A stretch of DNA of 64,000 bases, taken from the NCBI RefSeq assembly GCF_014197435.1, contig NZ_JACIFP010000001.1, forward strand, positions 992,001-1,056,000. The letters are read 5' to 3'. A program made the position numbers and the translations under genes. Source of the stretch: Gordonia humi (GTDB lineage Bacteria; Actinomycetota; Actinomycetes; Mycobacteriales; Mycobacteriaceae). A model generated the notes under the pieces. It saw only the letters and a program-made list of their open reading frames with translations. It was not told the DNA's origin and ran no database searches. Positions 8,814 to 16,633 of this stretch are shown one piece after another (position 1 is the stretch's first letter; every line of letters begins with the position of its first letter).

Positions 8814-9208
8814 TCGTCGGCTTCGGCTTGTTCCCGGGCGCGACGACGATCCGCGTGCAGCGAACGGATGCGTCGCTGCTCGCGCAGAACCTCGACGTGC
8901 TGGGCGCGTTCGGCGACGAGCCACTCGGGCATCTCGTCGAGCAGCGCCTTGATCTCGTCCGTGGTCAGTGCACCGGTGATGCCGTTTCGGGTGAGACCCG
9001 AGTTGGAGACGCCGAGCCTGCCCGCGACGAGGTTCCTCGGATGCGGCCCGTTGGCGCGCAGTTCGCGCAACCACTCCGGAGGATCGGCTTGGAGCGCCAT
9101 GAGTTCTGAGCGAGTGATGAAGTTCTCCCGGAACTCCACCGGGGTCGCCGGCAGGTACACGTCCAACTTCTTTGCTGCGGTAGCCGGCTTCATCGACTGA
9201 GAACTCAT
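8810..9208 (-). CDS. DUF5997 family protein
   Basis: A 132-residue soluble protein beginning MSSQSMKPATAAKKLDVYLPATP, which I recognise as the actinobacterial DUF5997 family (recall, no search). A middle segment, NLVAGRLGVSNSGLTRNGIT with the following TTDEIKALLDEMPEWL, resembles a helix-turn-helix, and the C-terminus is a charged helix rich in Arg and Glu. Start ATG 9208. It is 32 bases from the divergent LysR-effector gene and translationally coupled (GTGA) to the FUSC gene. The context suggests a DNA-binding or adaptor role in controlling export, but no function is established here. Confidence 0.7.
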   Translation of the reverse strand: MSSQSMKPATAAKKLDVYLPATPVEFRENFITRSELMALQADPPEWLRELRANGPHPRNLVAGRLGVSNSGLTRNGITGALTTDEIKALLDEMPEWLVAERAQHVEVLREQRRIRSLHADRRRAREQAEADE

Positions 9209-9240
9209 GGGTCAAGGGTATCGGGCGGTAGCCTCGTTCC

Positions 9241-9996
9241 GTGAGCACGGGCGAGGACCAGCAACGATTCCGGGTGGCATACGTTCCGGGCGTCACCCCG
9301 GCGAAATGGGTCCGGATCTGGACCGACCGCAAGGCGGACGTGCCGCTCGACCTGATTCCGCTCGAGGTCGCGGCGACGGCGGGTGCGATCGGCGGCGGAT
9401 CGGTCGATATGGCGATCACACGACTGCCCGATGCTCTGTCGCATGCCGACCCCGGTCCTCACCACACGATCGCGCTGTACGAGGAGACGACGGTCGTGGT
9501 GGTCCCGAAGGATCATGTGCTGACCGCGGGCGACGAGCTGACACTCGCCGACGTCGCCGACGAGCAGTTCCTGTGGCCGCTCGACGAGCCGCTCGTCGTC
9601 GCCGCACGTCCCGGCACCGCGATCGATCACCGACCGGTGAGCACCGGCGACGCGATCGAACTCGTCGCGGCCGGAGTCGGCCTCCTGCTGGTGCCGCAGT
9701 CGTTGGCGCGTCTGCACCACCGCAGGGATCTGGTCTATCGGACGGTGACCGACGCGCCGACCAGTTCCGTCGGGCTGCTGTGGCGCGATCCGACGTCGGA
9801 TCTGGCCGACGACTTCATCGGGATCGTCCGCGGGCGGAAGCCGAACTCGTCGCGCGGCGACTCCGCGCCCGCGCCGAAGCGGTCGGCGAAGGAGAAGGCC
9901 GCCGCGAAACGGGCCGCGCGCCAGGCCGCGGGGAAGGTCCCCGGTCGATCGCGCGGCGGTGCCGCGCGCGGAACCCGAGGCAGGCGTTCACGCTGA
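9241..9996 (+). CDS. LysR substrate-binding-domain protein lacking HTH
   Basis: 251 residues. The protein begins directly with the first strand of a LysR-type effector domain (FRVAYVPGVTPAKWVRIWTD) and contains the second-lobe signature ELVAAGVGLLLVPQSLARLH, but has no winged helix upstream. After about residue 200 it ends in a strongly basic, Ala-rich tail (KRSAKEKAAAKRAARQAAGK) that could bind nucleic acid. GTG 9241 is preceded by a TAGCCT hexamer 6 bases upstream, consistent with a leaderless transcript. Divergent from the DUF5997-FUSC pair. It probably senses a small anionic ligand; how it would act on DNA is unclear, possibly through DUF5997. Confidence 0.78.
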   Translation: MSTGEDQQRFRVAYVPGVTPAKWVRIWTDRKADVPLDLIPLEVAATAGAIGGGSVDMAITRLPDALSHADPGPHHTIALYEETTVVVVPKDHVLTAGDELTLADVADEQFLWPLDEPLVVAARPGTAIDHRPVSTGDAIELVAAGVGLLLVPQSLARLHHRRDLVYRTVTDAPTSSVGLLWRDPTSDLADDFIGIVRGRKPNSSRGDSAPAPKRSAKEKAAAKRAARQAAGKVPGRSRGGAARGTRGRRSR

Positions 9997-10100
9997 CGTG
10001 CCGGGCGCTGAGGATCAGGAGACCCGCTCGAGCCGATATCGCCGAACTCGTCGGACTCTCGAGATCCGCGCCGCATGCCTCTCACCTCCGCGTGATACCC

Positions 10101-10141
10101 GTAACCGGGGGTTACTCTGGAGTAGGTCGAACGCATAGACT
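10101..10141 (+). promoter_or_regulatory. rraA promoter with two overlapping palindromes; probable leaderless start
   Basis: GTAACC-GGG-GGTTAC (10101-10115) overlaps TACTC-TG-GAGTA (10113-10124). A -10-like TAGACT (10136-10141) lies 6 bases before the ATG at 10148, so the mRNA probably begins at or near the start codon. The dyads lie in the -35 region and could be TetR-type operators. Inferred. Confidence 0.4.
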
Positions 10142-10147
10142 GCGCTC

Positions 10148-10636
10148 ATGACCTCGCTGACCTTCACCCCGACCGCAGACCTCGTCGACGAGATCGGCGC
10201 CGACGTCCGCAGCTGCGACACCCAGTTCACCCAGTACGGCGGCAACCGCGAGTTCGTCGGCCGCGTGAGCACCGTCCGCTGCTTCCAGGACAACGCGCTG
10301 CTCAAGTCGATCCTGTCCGAGCCGAACGAGGGCGGCGTCCTCGTGATCGACGGCGACGCCTCTGTGCACACCGCGCTGGTCGGCGACATCATCGCCGAAC
10401 TCGGCCGCTCGAACGGGTGGGTCGGCATCATCGCCAACGGTGCGATCCGCGACGCCAAGACCATCGGCGGCATGGCGATCGGCGTCAAGGCTCTCGGCAC
10501 CAACCCGCGCAAGTCCACCAAGACGGGGGCGGGCGAGCGGGACGTGCCGATCGACCTCGGCGGCGTCACCTTCAACCCGGGCGATTACGCCTACTCCGAC
10601 GACGACGGTGTCGTCCTCGTCGCCCCGAACACCTGA
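10148..10636 (+). CDS. rraA: RraA-like protein (RNase E regulator / HMG aldolase fold)
   Basis: A 162-residue RraA-family protein. The ring-forming alpha/beta fold is recognisable from [19 protein letters not shown], the [20 protein letters not shown] segment and the active-site-like [18 protein letters not shown], with Arg-Asp at the metal/pyruvate site of the aldolase relatives. In E. coli RraA inhibits RNase E; many RraA-like proteins instead act as 4-hydroxy-4-methyl-2-oxoglutarate aldolase or oxaloacetate decarboxylase, and the conserved Arg-Asp makes enzymatic activity plausible. Length is typical. It is followed after 42 bases by the aldehyde dehydrogenase gene, perhaps on one transcript. 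Confidence 0.88.
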   Translation: MTSLTFTPTADLVDEIGADVRSCDTQFTQYGGNREFVGRVSTVRCFQDNALLKSILSEPNEGGVLVIDGDASVHTALVGDIIAELGRSNGWVGIIANGAIRDAKTIGGMAIGVKALGTNPRKSTKTGAGERDVPIDLGGVTFNPGDYAYSDDDGVVLVAPNT

Positions 10637-10678
10637 TCTGCACGCCTGACCTGCACGCCTCAACTTTCAGGAGTAGCC

Positions 10679-12226
10679 ATGCCGAAGCCCTCACCCGCGT
10701 ATTTCACCCGTCTCGCCGCTCTCGCGGCAGTCGAAGACGGTCGTCCCACCAAATCCGTCCTCGAAGCGTTCAGCGGCGCCGAGATGGCGACGATCCCGGT
10801 CGGTACCGCCGACGATCTGACCGCGGCCGTCGCCACGGCGCGGACCGCGCAGACCGACTGGGCCGCGCGTACCCCGGCCCAGCGCGCCAAGGTGATCGCC
10901 GCCTTCTCCGAGCTCGTCCACGGAGCGGCCGACGAACTCATGGACATCGCGCAGGCCGAGACCGGCAAGGCGCGGATCTACGCGCAAGAAGAGGTCATCG
11001 ACGTCGCGCTGACCGCGCGCTACTACTCGCAGCAGGGGCCGGGCATGCTCGCCGAGCACAATGTGCAGGGCATGCTGCCGGGTGCCACGCAGGCGCGGGT
11101 GCGCTACCAGCCGAAGGGCGTCGTCGGCGTCATCAGCCCGTGGAACTACCCGCTGACCCTGGCCGTGAGCGATGCCGTCGCCGCGCTCATCGCGGGCAAC
11201 GCGGTGGTCATCAAGCCCGACTCCAACACGCCGTACTGTGCGCTCGCGCTCGCCGAACTGCTCCACAAGGCGGGTCTGCCGCGTGAGCTGTTCGCAGTGG
11301 TTCCGGGGCCGGGATCGGTTGTGGGACAGGCGATCGTGGCGTCGACCGATTACGTCATGTTCACCGGATCGTCGGCGACCGGGGCCACGCTCGCCGCGCA
11401 GGCGGGACAGCGGCTCATCGGCTTCTCCGCGGAGCTGGGCGGTAAGAACCCGATGATCGTCACCGACGGGGTGAACATCGACGACGCCGTCTCCGGCGCC
11501 GCACGCGCGTGCTTCTCGAACTCGGGACAACTGTGCATCTCGATCGAGCGGATCTACGTCGAGCGATCCATCGCCGAGGAGTTCAGCCGACGCTTCGCCG
11601 AGCACGTGACGGACATGAAGCTCTCCTCGTCGTACGATTTCGCCGCCGACATGGGGTCACTCGCGTCCGCACAGCAGATCGACACCGTGCAGGCGCACGT
11701 CGACGACGCCGTCGCCAAGGGCGCAACGGTCCTCGCGGGCGGCCGCAGGCGCGCCGACCTCGGCCCGTTCTTCTTCGAGCCGACCGTCCTCACCGGCGTC
11801 AGCGACGAGATGACCTGCTACGGCGACGAGACCTTCGGTCCCCTCGTGTCGATCTACCCGGTCGACGACGTCGACGAGGCGATCGAACGCGCCAACGACA
11901 CCGAGTACGGCCTCAACGCCAGCGTGTTCGCCGGCAGCGACTCGCAGGCGCAGAAGATCGCCGAGCGCCTGCACGCGGGCACCGTCAACATCAACGAGGG
12001 GTACGCCGCCGCGTGGGGGTCGACCGCGGCGCCGATGGGCGGTATGGGGATCTCCGGCATGGGGCGCCGCCACGGTCAGGAAGGTCTGCTCAAGTACACC
12101 GAGCCGCAGACCATCGCGACTCAGCGCGTCATCGGCCTCGACGGTATCAAGGGCGTCCCGCAGAGCCTGTACCTCAAGCTCACTCCGGCGATCATCAAGT
12201 CGCTGAAGTACCTCCCGGGCCGGTAG
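10679..12226 (+). CDS. gabD2: Succinate-semialdehyde dehydrogenase (NADP+)
   Basis: A 515-residue aldehyde dehydrogenase close in length and sequence character to mycobacterial GabD2 (recall). It oxidises succinate semialdehyde to succinate, linking 2-oxoglutarate decarboxylation or GABA breakdown to the TCA cycle. Visible are the nucleotide-binding segment GVVGVISPWNYPLTLAVSDA, the general base Glu252 in ELGGKNPM and the nucleophile Cys286 in NSGQLCISIER. The C-terminus has the GxGRRHGQEGLLKYTE substrate-end signature. Start ATG 10679 follows a purine-rich AGGAG (10669-10673). No gabT or decarboxylase gene is nearby. Confidence 0.9.
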   Translation: MPKPSPAYFTRLAALAAVEDGRPTKSVLEAFSGAEMATIPVGTADDLTAAVATARTAQTDWAARTPAQRAKVIAAFSELVHGAADELMDIAQAETGKARIYAQEEVIDVALTARYYSQQGPGMLAEHNVQGMLPGATQARVRYQPKGVVGVISPWNYPLTLAVSDAVAALIAGNAVVIKPDSNTPYCALALAELLHKAGLPRELFAVVPGPGSVVGQAIVASTDYVMFTGSSATGATLAAQAGQRLIGFSAELGGKNPMIVTDGVNIDDAVSGAARACFSNSGQLCISIERIYVERSIAEEFSRRFAEHVTDMKLSSSYDFAADMGSLASAQQIDTVQAHVDDAVAKGATVLAGGRRRADLGPFFFEPTVLTGVSDEMTCYGDETFGPLVSIYPVDDVDEAIERANDTEYGLNASVFAGSDSQAQKIAERLHAGTVNINEGYAAAWGSTAAPMGGMGISGMGRRHGQEGLLKYTEPQTIATQRVIGLDGIKGVPQSLYLKLTPAIIKSLKYLPGR

Positions 12227-12250
12227 TACTCGCGCGGCCGAGCCGCTCGC

Positions 12251-12805
12251 CTACTGCGGCACGTCGAGCGCCGTCGCACCGGGGATCACACTGATCACGG
12301 TCGACGGCGCCTTCCACTGCGTTCGCATCACCGAGACGGAGGCGACCACGGGGCCGCCCCCGGTCGTGGCGACCGCGGACGTCGACAGCGTGGCCGGATA
12401 CGTCGGGTCGTCGGCGCGCAGGGTCTTCGGCAGATCCCAATGCCGCAGACGCACGTGGCCGGTCTTCCCGGTGCGCAGATTGCGCCAGTTCACCGACAGG
12501 TACCGGTAGTTGTACTGGTAGTGGTACGGGGCGATGTTCCGCACGTCGAACTCGACGGTCGCGGGCGGAGCCGGATGGATCATCGGGCGGATGCCGGGCC
12601 GCGCGGTCACGACGGTCCGCTGGAACGAGCCGCCGGGAACGCCGCCCGGACCGATCTCCAGTCCGCCGACGGCCGGAATGTGGAAGGTCACCGTGCTGGT
12701 CGCCGGGGGTGGCGCCGCCTGCGCTGCGGGCGCGAGTCCGGTGCCGACCGCGGCCGCGGTCGCACACGCTGCGACGAGGACTCGTGTTCGGATCGATCGT
12801 GTCAT
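12251..12805 (-). CDS. Secreted hypothetical protein
   Basis: 184 residues with a classical signal peptide: a basic MTRSIRTRVLVAA, an Ala-rich hydrophobic core and a likely cleavage at AQA-APPP (~30). The mature part is beta-rich, with YHYQYNYRYLSVNWRNLRTGKTG in the middle and no Cys pairs, lipobox or anchor. I do not recognise a family; it resembles small exported immunoglobulin-like or MPT-type proteins of mycolata only in size and composition. Start ATG 12805 on the minus strand; it converges with gabD2 and is separated from the oleate hydratase operon by 210 bases holding a palindromic repeat. Confidence 0.75.
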   Translation of the reverse strand: MTRSIRTRVLVAACATAAAVGTGLAPAAQAAPPPATSTVTFHIPAVGGLEIGPGGVPGGSFQRTVVTARPGIRPMIHPAPPATVEFDVRNIAPYHYQYNYRYLSVNWRNLRTGKTGHVRLRHWDLPKTLRADDPTYPATLSTSAVATTGGGPVVASVSVMRTQWKAPSTVISVIPGATALDVPQ

Positions 12806-12970
12806 GTCGGATGGACGCTCCCTCCGGGCGGTCGACGGGTCCGCTGCCGCGGCGCCTACTGGGACTATCGGCCGCCCGACGCCGATCTGTTAGCCCGTTC
12901 GGATGACAGAGTCGCGGGGTCGGTACTGGACGAGCGCGGTCGCTGCGCGGATCGAGCGGAGCCGAGAGAG

Positions 12971-12990
12971 GGTCTCGACTCCGCTCGACC
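12971..12990. repeat. 20-bp palindromic repeat (GGTCTCGAC family)
   Basis: GGTCTCGACTCCGCTCGACC. The exact reverse complement of this 20-mer recurs at 33780-33799 and near copies at 33822-33841 and 33870-33889. It is a partial palindrome (GGTC..GAC/GTC..GACC) lying in the gap between the secreted protein gene and the oleate hydratase operon. Looks like a dispersed REP-like intergenic element. Confidence 0.7.
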
Positions 12991-13015
12991 GGCAGAGGAC
13001 AGCTCGACGGGCCGT

Positions 13016-14785
13016 CTACGGCTCCTTGATCAGGTCGTACTCGGCGATGAGCTGACCGACCTCATTGCCCTGGAACTTCTCGTAGATCTTCTTGCGCAGC
13101 ACGTGCGGTCCGGGGAGCTCGACCTCCGCGCCGTCGCGCAGGCGCGAGGTCGCGTTCAGCAGGTACCGGACGTCGTACGTGGAGCCGAACACCTCGGGGA
13201 CCGCGCGTTCGATGTCGAGCAGCGTGTACACGGCCTCCATCGGGGTGCGGACCGAGTACTCGGTGGTGAAGATGCAGTCGCGGCTCGGGCTCTCGGAGAA
13301 CTGGCCGATGAACGCGAAGTTCACCGCGCCCTCGGGCACCACGTCGGGGCGGTCGCCCGCCTGCCGCGGCATGAAGAACGAGGTCACGTACGGCATCATC
13401 ACCGGCACCGACTTGGCGCCGGTCGCGGCGAGCTCGTCGATCTGGTTGGTCGGAACGCCCATGTGGTACAGCCACTCCCGGCAGATCTCCTCACCGGTGC
13501 ACTCGGCCATCGTCTTACCGACGTAGTCGCCGACCTTGTCCGGGAACAGGCCGTACACCCACACGACGATCTGGTCGTCGGGCTGCTGCTTGAAGTGCGG
13601 CTGTCGGTTCACGGTCCAGCTCATCAGCCAGTTCGAGTCCTTCGCGGTGACGATGCCGCCGGTGACGACCTTCCCGCTGAACGGATCGCGCTTGGTGATC
13701 TTCTGGATGTACTCGGGGATCCGCTTGTCGAGGGTCGTGACCGTGCACGACTCCCACTTGGTCTCATCGATGTGATCGGCGAACACACCCGGGCGACCGA
13801 ACGACGGATCCTTCTCGGCGACTGTCCGCCACAGGTCCCACGCGGGGGCCGGACCGCGGTTCAGCTGCGCCGGCGTGTGCTGATCGCCCTCGTCGGAGTT
13901 CTCGGTGAGCGAGCCGATCGTCATGAACACCAGATCGTCCGGACCCAGGTCGACGCCGCCCTCTTCGCCGTCGCGCACCCAACTGATCCGGGTGGCCTGC
14001 TTGCGGGTGTCGTCGATGTCGAAGTCGACGTCGGTGACCGTCGTCGAGAAGTGCACGTTGACGCCCTGATCGAGCAGCCACCGGTACAGCGGCAGCACCA
14101 GCGACTCGTACTGGTTGTACTTGGTGAACTTGAGCGTCGACAGGTCGGGCAGACCCTTGATGTGATGAATGAAGCGGTGCAGGTACAGCTTCATCTCCAG
14201 GGCGCTGTGCCACTCCTCGAAGGCGAACATGGTGCGCCAGTACAGCCAGAACTTGCTGTCCAGGAAGTCCTGGCTCATCACCTCGTTGATCCGCTTGTTC
14301 TCCATCTCCTCGCGGGTGGCGAAGAACAACTGGACGAGATCCTTCTGGGATCGGTCGGTGAGGTCGAACCGGTTGTCGGTGTGCGCGTCCTGTCCCTGAT
14401 TCACGGTGGCGCGCTGCAACGAGAAGTTGGGGTCGTCCTTGTTGAGCCAGTAGAACTCGTCGAGGACACTCGCCCCGTCGATCTCCAGCGACGGGATCGA
14501 GCGGAACAGATCCCACAGGCACTCGAAATGGTTCTCCATCTCGCGACCGCCGCGGATGACGAAGCCCTTCTCCGGGGCCTTGATGCCGTCGAGGGCGCCG
14601 CCGGGCAGGTCGAGCTCCTCGAAGATGGTGATCTTGTCACCGCTCATCTGGCCGTCGCGGATGAGGAACGCCGCACCGGCGAGCGATGCGAGGCCCGCGC
14701 CGACGAACCAGGCGGTCTTGTCGTCCACACCCGCGGGCTTGCGGGGACGAGCGAATGCTTCGTAGTTTCCAGCGTCGTAGTGCAT
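13016..14785 (-). CDS. ohyA: Oleate hydratase
   Basis: A 589-residue FAD-dependent fatty-acid double-bond hydratase that adds water to cis-9 unsaturated acids, giving 10-hydroxy acids such as 10-hydroxystearate. Family marks: an N-terminal Rossmann WFVGAGLASLAGAAFLIRDG, the adjoining KITIFEELDLPGGALDG, the very characteristic FVIRGGREMENHFECLWDLF, and RHMGVPTNQ-like C-terminal helices (YHMGVPTNQIDELAATGAKS). Length fits the family (about 550-650). Start ATG 14785, 13 bases after the stop of the upstream dehydrogenase gene, so the two are one operon. Likely role: detoxification of host or environmental unsaturated fatty acids, or making hydroxy acids for further oxidation. Membrane-peripheral. 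Confidence 0.95.
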   Translation of the reverse strand: MHYDAGNYEAFARPRKPAGVDDKTAWFVGAGLASLAGAAFLIRDGQMSGDKITIFEELDLPGGALDGIKAPEKGFVIRGGREMENHFECLWDLFRSIPSLEIDGASVLDEFYWLNKDDPNFSLQRATVNQGQDAHTDNRFDLTDRSQKDLVQLFFATREEMENKRINEVMSQDFLDSKFWLYWRTMFAFEEWHSALEMKLYLHRFIHHIKGLPDLSTLKFTKYNQYESLVLPLYRWLLDQGVNVHFSTTVTDVDFDIDDTRKQATRISWVRDGEEGGVDLGPDDLVFMTIGSLTENSDEGDQHTPAQLNRGPAPAWDLWRTVAEKDPSFGRPGVFADHIDETKWESCTVTTLDKRIPEYIQKITKRDPFSGKVVTGGIVTAKDSNWLMSWTVNRQPHFKQQPDDQIVVWVYGLFPDKVGDYVGKTMAECTGEEICREWLYHMGVPTNQIDELAATGAKSVPVMMPYVTSFFMPRQAGDRPDVVPEGAVNFAFIGQFSESPSRDCIFTTEYSVRTPMEAVYTLLDIERAVPEVFGSTYDVRYLLNATSRLRDGAEVELPGPHVLRKKIYEKFQGNEVGQLIAEYDLIKEP

Positions 14786-14798
14786 GATCGGTCCCCGC

Positions 14799-15659
14799 TC
14801 AGTTCTCGGTGTAGTCGTAGAAGCCGTGGCCGCTGGCCATGCCCAGCCGACCCTTGTCGATGTAGGTCTCCTTGAGCCATCGGCCCAGGGCCTGCTGTTC
14901 CTCGTCGCCGGCCATCATGATGTTGTACGGGGTGTTGAGACCGACGATGTCGTAGATCTGGAACGGGCCCATGGGTGCTCCGGTGGCCACCCGCCAGACG
15001 TTGTCGACGTCCTTCGGGTCGGCGTAGTCGCCCGCGGCGAGTTGCGCGGCCGCCGACAGGAACGGCACCAGCAGGGAGTTCAGGACGTAGCCCGCCTTCT
15101 CCTTGTGCATCGGGATCGGCACCATGCCGATCTCGCTCGCGCATTCGACGACGGCGTCGAAGCTCGCCTTGCTGGTGTTCGGGGTGCCCATGATCTCGGC
15201 GGTGTTGAACTGCCACACGCGGTTCGCGAAGTGCATGGCCAGGAATCGGTCCTCGCGACCGCTCGACGGAGCGATGTCGCTGGGCAGCAGTGTGGACGAG
15301 TTCGTGGCGAAGATCGTCTTGGCCGGGGCGACGTCGTTCAACTTCGAGAAGGTGTCCTGCTTGATCGACAGGACCTCGGGAACGGCCTCGATCACCAGGT
15401 CGGCGTCGGCGGCGGCCACCGAGAGGTCGGAGGTGAAGGTCAGACGGTCGAGGGCGGCGTCCACTGATGCCTGCGTGGCGCCCGCCACCTCGTTCAGATA
15501 CGTCTTCGCCAGCCCCTGGGCGCGTTCACGGGCGGTGACGAGGACGTCGTCGTTGATGTCGTAGGCGTGGACGGTTTTACCGCTGTACGCCGATTGGAAG
15601 GCGATCTGGGAGCCGAGGACTCCAGTGCCGAGGACCGTTATGCGCGTGATTGCAGACAT
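14799..15659 (-). CDS. 3-hydroxyacyl-CoA dehydrogenase-like NAD enzyme, paired with ohyA
   Basis: A 286-residue two-domain dehydrogenase of the 3-hydroxyacyl-CoA type. The Rossmann motif is TVLGTGVLGSQIAFQSAYSG near the N-terminus (Leu where the family usually has Met in GxGxMG). It also has VIEAVPE, the conserved FATNSSTLLPSDIA with catalytic-region Ser/Asn, and the MHFANRVW segment holding the usual catalytic His. The C-terminal domain is all-helical. First gene of the operon with oleate hydratase (13-base gap), so its substrate may be the 10-hydroxy fatty acid, giving the 10-keto acid, as reported for a Micrococcus luteus long-chain secondary alcohol dehydrogenase (recall). That specificity is inference. 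Start ATG 15659. Confidence 0.85.
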   Translation of the reverse strand: MSAITRITVLGTGVLGSQIAFQSAYSGKTVHAYDINDDVLVTARERAQGLAKTYLNEVAGATQASVDAALDRLTFTSDLSVAAADADLVIEAVPEVLSIKQDTFSKLNDVAPAKTIFATNSSTLLPSDIAPSSGREDRFLAMHFANRVWQFNTAEIMGTPNTSKASFDAVVECASEIGMVPIPMHKEKAGYVLNSLLVPFLSAAAQLAAGDYADPKDVDNVWRVATGAPMGPFQIYDIVGLNTPYNIMMAGDEEQQALGRWLKETYIDKGRLGMASGHGFYDYTEN

Positions 15660-15789
15660 GGGGCCGACGGTATTCGCGAATTACGCGCAGAGCGTCGAAT
15701 TTGCACCGGTTGGGGTGTATCGCGCACAGAATTGAGTGCGGACCACGCGCGACCTCGTCCCCGGCGGTCACCGGGGCGAACGAAGTCGC

Positions 15790-16503
15790 CTAGACGCGGC
15801 GCGCGACGTACCCCGCCGCCCGCTCGGTGGAACCGTTCACCGGGTACAGGAGGTGGATCGCGTTCGGTCCCGCCAGCGGTGCGCCGTCGCAGATGTTGTC
15901 ACCGGGGGCACAGATGCGGAGGGTCTTACCGGCGTACGCCTTTCCGACGTGCATCGTCGGGGCGCCCGCATCCCGCAGGAATCGCGCCGAGGGCGGCGCG
16001 AACAGGACGACGGCCTTCACCCGGGCGGCGAGTCCGGCGGGCATCGGCGTCGGCGCGTACTGCCGATAGCGGGTGTACGCGGCCGGGAGGTCGTACGAGT
16101 CGGCGACCGCGTACGCGGCGAGCGCGGCTCCCTGCGAGTAGCCGCCGAGCACGATGTCGGTGTTCGGGCACGCCGCGGCGATCTGCCGGACCCGGTCCTG
16201 GGTGTGTGCGATGCCGGTGACGACCGTCTCGGCGAACTTCAACTTGTTCCCGAAATCGCTGCTGGCCGCGTACTTCACCGGTTCGACGCGGATCGACTCG
16301 CCGTGCACGCGGTTGCGCAGTGCGTTCTCGAACGCGATGCCGGTGACCCCGAGCGGGGGAGCGGTCTCGGCGGTGCCGCGTGCGAAGAGCACGTGGACGT
16401 CGGCGCAGCCGGGCGCTGCGGCCGCGATCGCCGTATGCGCCCACGACACGCCGCTGAACGCGAGGAGGACACCGGACATCAGGACGAGAAGTCGCTTCCG
16501 CAT
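15790..16503 (-). CDS. Cutinase-family secreted esterase
   Basis: 237 residues with an N-terminal signal peptide (MRKRLLVLMSGVLLAFSGVS, likely cut near AIAAAA-P) and an alpha/beta-hydrolase cutinase domain. The catalytic triad is visible as Ser123 in GGYSQGA, Asp202 in APGDNIC and His217 in NAIHLLYPVNG. Paired Cys residues (33/112 and 198/205) match the two disulfides of the family. Mycobacterial relatives (Culp proteins) hydrolyse medium-chain esters or phospholipids outside the membrane. Starts at ATG 16503. Monocistronic by spacing; with the upstream ohyA operon it gives this region a lipid-use flavour. Confidence 0.92.
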   Translation of the reverse strand: MRKRLLVLMSGVLLAFSGVSWAHTAIAAAAPGCADVHVLFARGTAETAPPLGVTGIAFENALRNRVHGESIRVEPVKYAASSDFGNKLKFAETVVTGIAHTQDRVRQIAAACPNTDIVLGGYSQGAALAAYAVADSYDLPAAYTRYRQYAPTPMPAGLAARVKAVVLFAPPSARFLRDAGAPTMHVGKAYAGKTLRICAPGDNICDGAPLAGPNAIHLLYPVNGSTERAAGYVARRV

Positions 16504-16566
16504 GAACCTACTTAATCACGAACTCCCCTCGCGGCGGGCGTGGCGAGAGAACCGCGCGAGTTCCCC

Positions 16567-16615
16567 AAAACGATGGCGCACGACGGTGTCTGACCGACAC
16601 CGTCGTGCGCCATCG
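16567..16615 (-). terminator. Intrinsic terminator, 20-bp stem with T-run
   Basis: A perfect 20-bp stem, CGATGGCGCACGACGGTGTC (16571-16590) paired with 16596-16615 across a 5-base loop TGACC. On the minus strand it is followed by TTTT (16570-16567). It lies 18 bases past the stop of the coiled-coil protein gene and probably ends that transcript before the cutinase promoter. The stem is unusually long and perfect for a terminator. Confidence 0.75.
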
Positions 16616-16633
16616 TGTGCGCTGAGCCCCGAT

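Noticed and set aside
12440..14875. 811-codon plus-strand frame opposite oleate hydratase
   Set aside because: No recognisable domain; the minus strand carries the clearly conserved hydratase.
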